Source of the DNA: Muscardinus avellanarius
Taxonomy: Eukaryota; Chordata; Mammalia; Rodentia; Gliridae
Assembly: GCA_963383645.1 (NCBI GenBank)
Contig: OY726563.1
Location: forward strand, 35,866,331-35,930,330
Direction of reading: 5' to 3'
Length of the DNA: 64,000 bases
Shown here: in pieces, positions 56,331 through 64,000 of the stretch
How positions within the stretch are numbered: the first letter of the stretch is position 1
Layout of the letters: each line of letters opens with the position of its first letter
Translations under genes and position numbers: made by a program
Notes under the pieces: model-generated
The model's input: only the letters and a program-made list of their open reading frames with translations
What the model was told of the DNA's origin: nothing
Database searches by the model: none

Positions 56331-57454
56331 TACATTTGCTCTACAAGTCATTCCCTGGATGGAACAGCAGAGGCATGTATCCCCCTACCCCCATTCCCAT
56401 CTGAATGCCCAGTACTGAAATAAAGACCATCCAGTATCAAGGACATAATGTAAGTCTTACTTGGTCTTCATTTTCTTAAATTAGATTTTTTTCTGCAAAG
56501 ATTAACACCTTTCCAGCTCCTAGTTTGTTGCTCATCTGATAAGTGATTTAGTCTATTAATTTTAAATGATTAAGAAGCCAAGTGTCCAGCATTTTGAAAA
56601 AAGTCAAGCTTACAGAATAAGAACAGGCTTTCAGAATGGGAATATGTGCTAATCATTAGGGCTGTTCACAAGTAGCCTGCTATCCTTTCAGGAACATGGT
56701 GACATGCTTTGGCCAATGAAAGAATGTTGAAGTTTTGTGCCTGTGTAGAAGTGGAAAGAACAGGAGTATGATATATTAAATTTCTTTTCCTCACTGCAGT
56801 GATACTGTAAGTATGCAATGATACTGTAAGCATGCAGTGATACTGTAAGCATACAATAACCCTACAACAATCAGATTCTCCTTGACAACCAGTACTGGAT
56901 AAATATCAGGAATGAAAAATAAACTTGTCTTGTACAAAGCCACTGAAATTTTAGGTTTGTTGCTGTAGCATCCCTTTATCTATCTTGATGCACCTTTATT
57001 TCTATTAAAATGCTCATAAGAGCAAAATAAGATACAGAGCCATAATGGTGATGAAAGTTTGAGTAACAGCAAATAATTTGCTATCTTGCAAGACATTTTC
57101 ACTAAATGATATAGAGATAGGACTAAATGTTTGAAAAATGTTGAGAAATTCTCCTGTAAAATAATAGTAATATTTAAAAGACACAGTCTTTGTTGGGTCT
57201 TTCACCTACCTACATTTTCCTACCATAAATACTACAGGGTGTATGGGGGAAAATACATACTGGCAGCCACGACAATTTTGCACTGATCCTTCCTTTTAAA
57301 GCAGCTGCAGAAAACTCTCCCAACTCTCAATCCATTGAAAGATGCTTTTATTTTAATCTTCAGTGAGTTAGAGTGAGCCAATACCACATTGCATAGTGGT
57401 CAATGACAGCAGCAATGACAGCAACAAGTACCTTAATCAAGAAAATTCATGCGG
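56331..57454. other. 1.1-kb stretch, no gene
   Basis: Contains a 3-copy imperfect repeat of 'gatactgtaagcatgcagt' at 56801-56855. Otherwise nothing recognised. Confidence 0.45.
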
Positions 57455-57885
57455 ACTTCCGGTAAGATGGCAACTGAGAAAAGCGTTTATGAGTCCTGCT
57501 AAAACTTGATCTTTGTTGCCACAAAATCAGAGCTTTTCATAGCCAGAAAACACCATCAGCAGAGAAATAAAAAATGTAAACACAAGGGACAGAGAAAAAA
57601 AAAGACTAGAAGAACAAGCAGAGACCAGAAATCAAGCCTGCAATGTGGTGGCGGAGCAAGCCGGCACCATCTTTCCCTCACAGCACCAGGCTCCAGAGAG
57701 GAAAGGTAAACAAGGAGCTGAAGTGAGCAGCTGCGGATCATTCGGGTGTAATTAAGCAGTTCTTTCAGCGCAAAGAATGCCTAAAACTCCTAGTGGTCAA
57801 GCTTATCACTCCTTCCAGGGACTCAGAACGGAGCTCAAAACCAGAAAAGAAATACACCAGCCTCACCACTAACTATATAGTAGGA
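57455..57885 (+). mobile_element. LINE-1 5'UTR, sense
   Basis: Opens 'acttccggtaagatggcaac', with 'tatgagtcctgctaaaactt' following, the same order as the minus-strand 5'UTR at 362-1212. It ends near 'cctcaccactaacta' without reaching an ORF1. The opposite frames of 61-67 aa are incidental. Confidence 0.65.
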
Positions 57886-57909
57886 ACAATAGATGTACCC
57901 ACTCAACGG

Positions 57910-58080
57910 AATGTTATGAGAATTAATGCCTCTAAAGTGCTTAGATAACTGCCTGGCAAATAGCAAGTATTCAATAAATTAGTAATTTGCATTATTTCAT
58001 TTTGTCATCACATTATTACTCCAAGACAGGTATTATATACTCCTACTTTACAGGTAATCACGCTGAGTCTTACATTCCTT
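57910..58080 (+). mobile_element. MIR-like fragment
   Basis: 'atgagaattaatgcctctaa', 'agtgcttagataactgcctg' and 'agcaagtattcaataaatta' match the MIR 3' half. Confidence 0.65.
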
Positions 58081-58081
58081 A

Positions 58082-58266
58082 ATTTTTTTTTTGTTGGTAC
58101 TGGGGTTCCTGGAAGCCCTTGTACCTCTGGGCTACACTCCCAGACCTATTTTATATTTTTGAAACAGGGTCTCTTACGCCAGCGCGGCTGGCTTCGAACC
58201 TGTGTGATCCTCCTGTCTCCGCCTCCCAAGCGCAGGGATTACAAGCGTGTGCCACCACGCCCGGAA
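58082..58266 (-). mobile_element. B1-dID-type SINE, variant class
   Basis: Antisense dimer with many CpGs ('gccagcgcggctggcttcga', 'gccaccacgcccgg'); short linker. Confidence 0.93.
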
Positions 58267-59554
58267 ATCAGTTTCTCTTGATCAACAATTTTCTAGGTAA
58301 CTATATTAATATTTAAAATATTGATTGAATCTTAAAAATAGAAACTTTAAAAATGTCTCATATGATTTTATTTCTTTTAGTTCATTTAAAATAGCATTAC
58401 CGAACGTATTGTACCTATTTTGATAACTTGGCATTAGTTATTATTACACTGATGAATATGCATTAGCTGACACAGAAATTGGTGATGCATAGGACATGGG
58501 AATCTGCCATTTCACACTTACTGCTCTGTGTGACAAATTCCCTTGTAGCAGATTTTAAAATTATTTTATATTTTCTCATGAAGTAAGACACATATTCCTA
58601 CATGGCCCCTAATTTCCCTCTCTCCAAAAGCAGTTAATGAAACAAAGACCAGAGTGTTCTTAATCAAAATCTTCTAAGTTATTTAATTCTGGTAACAGCA
58701 TTCTAATATCTTTCAATAGCATTCAAAATGCAATTTCATCACCATAAAAAGGGGATAATTCTAAGTTACCTATAATCCTAACTCAATTGCACGTTGAAGG
58801 TATGAGGTCGGGGTAAGGGGTCTCACTAATAATTTTTCTATTTTAGAAATCTTTGCCAAAGGGTCATATAGAGGACTTGGTTTTCCTTTCATTTGCTATT
58901 TGTGTGGACAGCAATACAAATAAACTGCACTGCACATTGGCTGAACCAGCATTTCCATGGGACTAAACACCAGGTTTTCTGTAATACACAGAAAAATAAG
59001 ATACACTCCTTGCTCTCAAGAAAACAAGAGTCTAGAGGGTATAGATACCACAGTGGGATAAAATGAGCAACCATTAAAAGTTATTTTATGGGAACCCCAG
59101 GGGAGACTTTTGGAAGACATGAGACTTAGATTAGTGAGAATTGCCAGAGATCAACTGGGGAATGAGAAATCTGGTAGAAGCCATAGAACAAGCAAAGATA
59201 GGGGGTTGAGAAGTCACATGATAAAGGTAGGCACCATCATTACTGGATTCATCTATATAAGGGAGCATGTGTCAGAAAAAAGAGCAGGAAAGGTTGAAAG
59301 GGGTATCTGGGCCATGGCAGCCCTTGTATACATGAGGCAAACCATGCCCAATGTATGGGCTCACTATTCTCAGACTCACCTATAGATCTCCATTCCCAGT
59401 TTAGAAGTTACCTTGTCAGTCCCAGACAGATTCTATTTCTATATTACACTTTGAATTTTATGCCTTTATCTCTGGACTTATTTCTTACCCCAGTTATATT
59501 TCCCTCTATATCTTTTTCTTTGAATTCTGTCAGAATATATGAAGGTTTTTTTCA
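58267..59554. other. 1.3-kb stretch, no gene
   Basis: A 91-aa plus frame (59110-59385) and a 61-aa minus frame are not recognised. No confident repeat. Confidence 0.45.
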
Positions 59555-59752
59555 TGGTGCTGGGGATTGAACACAGGGTAATTTTACCTCTAAGCTACAC
59601 CTTCAGCCCTATTTTATTTTTTAATTGGAAACAAGGTCTTGCTAAGTTGCCGAGAGCCTCACTAAGTTGCTGAGGCTGACTTTGAACCTTTGATCTTCCT
59701 GTCTCAGCTTCCCAACTACTTGGATTACAGGCATGTACCACCATGCATGGAT
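59555..59752 (-). mobile_element. B1-dID-type dimeric SINE
   Basis: Antisense dimer, 'gtgctggggattgaacacag' to 'gtaccaccatgcatgg'. Confidence 0.92.
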
Positions 59753-60194
59753 GAAGTTTATTTTATTTGAAATTTGTAGTCAGCTTTCTACTGAGTCAAA
59801 TTTGCTGGTTATTTTCTCTAAGGCAGATTTTAATTTTATTTCTATCTTATTATTTTAGAATCTTTTTATATTCAACAGTTTTTAAAATCTGATCATATTT
59901 TCTTATCACAGGTATAAATCAGCATTACTATTGTTTGAATATGTTCTCTCCAAGATTCATGTTGAAATTTAATCCCCATCATGAAAGTACTAAGAAGAAG
60001 GACCTTTTGGGCAGTGACTAAGTCATGAGAACTGTCATAATTCCTCATAAATAGATTAACATCCTAATAAAATAGGCTTCCTGAAAACTCTGAAACCATG
60101 ACCCAAAATAAATATTTATTTTTTATAAGTTAATTATTTCAGGAATTTTGTCACAGCAATAGAAAATTGGCTAAAATGGTAAGGTAATGCTTAT

Positions 60195-60294
60195 TTTAGA
60201 TAGTTTGATTTTAGCCATTCTACAATGTATGTATGGACCAAAACATGTTGTAAAGCATACATTTATACAATATGTACTTATCAATTAAAAATAA
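60195..60294 (+). mobile_element. Old L1 3' end
   Basis: 'ttgattttagccattctaca', 'accaaaacatgttgtaaagc' and 'atacaatatgtacttatcaa' match a common L1M 3' terminus. Confidence 0.6.
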
Positions 60295-60495
60295 AAGCCA
60301 GGAATAGTGGTGCATGCCTATAATCTCAGTACTTGGGAGACTGAGACAGGAGTATCACAGGTTTGAAACCAACCTCAGCAACTTAGATTGTAAGCAACCT
60401 AACAGGAACCTGTTTCAAAATAAAAATAAAAGTGTGAGGATGTGGCTAAGAAGTAGAATGTCCCAAGTTCAATCCCCAGAACCACAAAAACAAAT
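60295..60495 (+). mobile_element. B1-dID-type dimeric SINE
   Basis: Sense dimer, 'agccaggaatagtggtgcat' to 'aatccccagaaccac'. Confidence 0.9.
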
Positions 60496-60742
60496 AAACA
60501 AATTAATAAACAAATACATTTAAAAAGCAAAACAAAACAAAGAAGAGGCTTCCAAGAGTTTGTCTCTTTTTGCTCTTTTGCAGTCTGCTACTGAAGACAC
60601 AGCAAGAAGGTCCTCACCAGATACCAAGTGTTGACACTTCTTGACTTCCCAGCCTCTAGAACTCTGATAAATTAATTTCTGTTGTTTATAAATTAGCCAG
60701 TACCAAGTATTTTGTTAGAGAATCAAAAATGGACTAACACAA

Positions 60743-61313
60743 CATTAACAAAACTTTATTGATTGAGATTAGAGCAGAAATTTTCTAGTTTTCTTTTCAA
60801 TTTTTACAGTGATTTCACTGAGTTTGTGAGTCTGTGTGTATATGTGTGTATGTGTGTGCATTTATGTGAGTTTTTCATCTTCTGAATTATCAGAAAATTA
60901 TTTTAGAGGACAGAGTGTTTCCTAGATCCTGTACTATAAGTTGTTATATTTTTAATCATACTAGGTGAGGAGAAATCTATGCTGGTCCTAAGTTTGTAAC
61001 ACATATAGGCTTGATCGCCCTCATTTATTTTCACTATCCATTTGGAAGCTGAAAGAATGCTCTCCTCAGATGTAAATCCAGATGCTAGTTTGATTTGCAA
61101 AACCTCCAACCCCAAAATGTATTGCTCTGTACGTATTAATTCCTCATCAGTCTGCCTAGCTGAAGTGGAATCGTTTCCTCTTCAACTGTCATTCTTTGCA
61201 GAACACACGAGTGATGTTGGTGTTGAAGAAAAAGAAGGAAAGTGGGGAAAGGAAGTAACCTTCGCTTCTCTACCAGGCATTTCTCAAAATCTTTACATTA
61301 ATTATCTCATTTA
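60743..61313. other. No gene; unassigned sequence
   Basis: A 90-aa plus frame (61042-61314) is acidic to neutral with no recognised domain, and it ends at the next SINE. Probably chance. Confidence 0.4.
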
Positions 61314-61411
61314 AAGCCGGGTTGGTGGTGCAAACTTGTAATCACAGCATTTGGGAGCCTGAGACAGGATGATCGCAGTTTGTGGCCAGCCTAGGCTACT
61401 TAGTAAGCCCC
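61314..61411 (+). mobile_element. B1-like half SINE, sense
   Basis: 'aagccgggttggtggtgcaa' to 'ggctacttagtaagcccc'; the linker and ID-like half are missing. Confidence 0.85.
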
Positions 61412-61622
61412 TTTTTAGTGGTGGTGTTCTGGGCATTGAACACAGGGGCATTCTACCTCCAAGCTATACCTCTAGCCCTATTTAATTTTTCATTTGGAAA
61501 TAGGGTCTCACTAAGCTACTAAGATACTTGCTAAGTTATGGGGACTGGCTTCAAACCTGAGATCCTCTTTTCTTAGCTTTCCAAATACTGAGATTACAGG
61601 CTTGTGCCACCGCACCCAGCTC
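61412..61622 (-). mobile_element. B1-dID-type dimeric SINE, antisense
   Basis: Directly abuts the sense half-SINE in opposite orientation. Complete dimer ending 'gtgccaccgcacccagct'. Confidence 0.9.
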
Positions 61623-62302
61623 CTATGTTGCTTATAAGGAAATTAGAGTGTGGTTAGATTAAGTAATTTAAAATCTTGCAACAAATAATAAGAGGTCACA
61701 CTGTACCCTAGGGTCTGTGTGATTCCAAAGTCCATTCTTGCCCTGCTCTGTTCTCTGGAGGCTTTCCCCACTGACCTCTGCCTGCACATAAGCTTGCTTT
61801 GTTTCAGAAGACTTTTCAGAATGCAACAGTCCATCATTTTCTCTTCCCACTGTTTTCAGCTGTTCATCATCCTGCACATAGAACTGTATAAAAGGAGGCT
61901 GGAGGAGTTGAGAAGATGATGGTCCCCCTCAAAGATAGTCCCCATGTAATGAAGGGGATGCCACTGGCTTTGGTCCTACTATAGTTTTTGTGCTTGGAGC
62001 TACAGGCAAAATGATGCAGGCCCTGATTTCCTTCCATCTACTTCCAAGCTATGCTGTTCTATTCAGAGTTTGAATATACTCTGGCTAGTGATTCTTAATC
62101 CATGCTTATCTAGAATGTAAATAATGAAGATTTCTCCCTGTTCCTAACACTGTGCTGGCCCATCCTCCTGGGTTTATTTTGCTATCTTATTCTTATCATT
62201 GGTTAATTATGCTGCCACAAGGTTTACCATTTGTTAAGCTATTTACAATTTAAGAGAATATGAGAAAAGATTGAATCAAATACTTTAGCTGCCTATCTTT
62301 TT
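61623..62302. other. No gene; unassigned sequence
   Basis: Overlapping frames of 64-69 aa on both strands at 61643-61919 are not recognised. Confidence 0.45.
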
Positions 62303-62508
62303 TTGTGTGTGGTACTAGGGATTAAACCCATGGCCATTCTACCTCCAAGCTACACCCCCATTCCTATTTTAATTTTCTCTTTGAAACTGGGTTTTATTTA
62401 GTTGATGAAACTCTCATGACTTGCTAAGGCTGTCCTCAAACCTGCCATCCTCCTGTCTCAGCCTCCCAAGTACTAGGATTACAGGCATGTGCCACCATGC
62501 CCAGCTTG
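62303..62508 (-). mobile_element. B1-dID-type dimeric SINE
   Basis: Antisense dimer, 'gtgtggtactagggattaaa' to 'gccaccatgcccagct'. Confidence 0.92.
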
Positions 62509-63225
62509 CCTATCAGTTTTTGTGCCAAATATACACTTTCTTCTCATGATAATCTTCAGTGATATTCAAAACAGACAAGGCAGTAATAATTGCTTGCTAT
62601 TTTTGATGCCATAGGTGTATCAGTATTCATTCAAATTAAGAAATATTTATCAAGTAGGTCTGTGAAAAATGAAGTGCTTAGTAATTTGAAAATACAGATA
62701 TAGAGAAATCATATTTTTATTTTCAAGTGCCTAGAAGATGGGTTGAATAAATCTATGATTCTTGTATCATTTTTATATCCAATATGACACTCTCTCTAAT
62801 GTAGCAAGGTGTTATGGAAGCCCAGAAAGGAAAGAAGTATTTTATATAAGGATCACTGAGAAAGACCTTCCAAGAAATCTTAGGTTGGATTCCCCATGAA
62901 GCAGATACCAGAAATAACATTTGGACATAATGTTGTTTGGGAGATGATCACTGGAAGCCAAAGAGAGTGCACTAAGAAGGAGATGATTATTATTATGGAC
63001 AAAGAGGGCTCGGTCACACTGGAAATTTCTAGGAGGTGGTTAAGAATATATCTCAGTGTTGTTAGTCCTTGGGGGGGTGAAGTTTTTATTTACCAAATCT
63101 TGTTCATTTGTGTGATGGGTCTGCCCAGGGATGTTAATTTTCCAATATTTCTGGCCTGCCCCACATGTATGCTAAGTATGTGCCTTTGCAACCAATGAAA
63201 AGCCACAGACTAAGTCATAAAAATG
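62509..63225. other. No gene; unassigned sequence
   Basis: A 100-aa plus frame (62896-63198) shows no domain I recognise and has no promoter or splice context. Confidence 0.4.
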
Positions 63226-63385
63226 AGTGTTGCATGAAGATTGGATTTGTCAGAGGCACAGACAGCATCTGCTTCACTGGAGGAGGTGATATTTAAACTG
63301 AACCTTAGATGATGAGAAGATTTTTTAACGAGTCGTGATATGGGTAGGGGTAAGCATTTCAGCATATAAGAGTGGGAAGGATTAA
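63226..63385 (-). mobile_element. L2-like fragment, antisense
   Basis: 'gaggaggtgatatttaaact' and 'gaaccttagatgatgagaag' resemble reversed L2. Confidence 0.4.
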
Positions 63386-63890
63386 GACAGCATGTGTGTG
63401 GTCTGTGGCAAATAATAATAAAACACCAAAATTTAAAAATGATTCACATTTTTAAAATTAGAGAAAATTCAAGGTTAGCCTTATAAATATTCATTTTCAC
63501 TCCCTTGCTTTGAGTGGGAGAGAACTCAGCTCTCAAGCATTTGTGCAGAAGGAACCGTGCCTCACTTAGCAGTCTGTTTCCTCTAGGTAATATCTGGGTT
63601 GCTGTGACTTATTACACTATTTGTTTTTCTGCAGACTTGTGGAGTCATGCCAAAATCTGGAAATGGTTGTATGAGTTGCATTGTTGCAAAAGGAAGAAAA
63701 GCCATTTCTTATATGTGGCACACTGAAAAAAAAGGTTGAAAATCGCTGACTCTATGCCTGGATATAGGACAAGTAGATTTAATGAAGAAAAAATAATATA
63801 ATTTTGGGGACATAGGTTGTAATGTGTGAGGCTGAGGGTTGAGAGTAGATAAGAAGGAAGAAAAGAAAAGGTACTTAATATATCCATATC
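63386..63890. other. No gene; unassigned sequence
   Basis: Nothing recognised; frames of 70-80 aa are not conserved-looking. Confidence 0.45.
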
Positions 63891-63971
63891 TGTTTATCTA
63901 TATATCCTCATATATATATATATGTATATATATCCTCATATATATATATATGTATATATATATATGATATG
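63891..63971. repeat. TA-rich minisatellite
   Basis: A unit of about 28 bases beginning 'tcctcatatatatatata' occurs twice in tandem, then TATG-type repeats. Confidence 0.9.
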
Positions 63972-64000
63972 TATGTATGCACACATGCATTTTCTCTGTA

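Larger units (their letters stand above)
59932..60742 (+). mobile_element. MST-like MaLR LTR, interrupted
   Basis: LTR start at 59932 ('ctattgtttgaatatgttct', 'attcatgttgaaatttaatc') and LTR end at 60575-60742 ('cagcaagaaggtcctcacca', 'tcttgacttcccagcctcta', 'aatggactaacacaa'). Between lie a second LTR-like end (60090-60175), an old L1 3' end (60195-60294) and a SINE. No retroviral-type genes. Confidence 0.6.

Noticed and set aside
62896..63198. A 100-aa plus-strand frame
   Set aside because: No recognisable domain or gene context; likely chance.

Overview
This window looks like rodent nuclear DNA with no cellular gene. It is AT-rich and packed with retroposons. The dominant short repeat is a dimeric SINE: a B1/7SL-like half, an A-rich linker, and a tRNA/ID-like half of the type 'gggctgggg-tagctcagaggtagaa-ccctgggttcaatccc'. 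That is the architecture of B1-dID elements, known from squirrels, dormice and the mountain beaver, so a sciuromorph rodent is the best inference; the species cannot be named. No reading frame could be matched to a cellular protein, and no splice-linked exon set, rRNA or functional tRNA gene was seen. The only recognisable protein-coding relics belong to LINE-1: a broken ORF1 at about 51.57-52.45 kb (minus) and ORF2 C-terminal pieces near 32.4, 35.6, 50.1 and 50.8 kb. The window is therefore intergenic or inside a large intron.

Layout. 0-10 kb: an antisense L1 5'UTR, several SINEs, L1 3' ends, one SINE split by an L1 with clean target-site duplications (TSDs), and a perfect 14-bp hairpin at 6.2 kb. 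10-15 kb: an undescribed low-copy repeat present three times (one copy inverted), SINEs with microsatellites in their linkers, and a SINE nested in a SINE. 15-30 kb: older repeats (MaLR-like LTRs, L2, MIR, MER5-like, MER2-like) and scattered SINEs. 30-43 kb: degenerate L1/HAL1-like sequence, more L1 3' ends, MER5, MaLR-like LTRs and inverted L2 pieces. 43.7-48.2 kb: a GC-rich ORF-less composite (two L1-like 5' heads, about 2.1 kb of exact 100-bp tandem repeats, then an L1 3'UTR and A-tail) flanked by a near-perfect short direct repeat. 49.7-53 kb: a rearranged L1 cluster with a 750-bp tandem duplication and an L1 5'UTR plus ORF1. 53-64 kb: SINEs, microsatellites, another L1 5'UTR, an interrupted MST-like LTR, and stretches without recognised repeats.

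Nothing here works together as an operon or pathway; the biology is retroposon activity. The most interesting candidate is the 43.7-48.2 kb element, whose design (L1-like head, VNTR, L1 tail, no ORFs, apparently one insertion) resembles in principle the composite VNTR retrotransposons of apes. Family names for old repeats come from memory of consensus sequences and were not checked with software; boundaries are usually good to about 5-20 bases.
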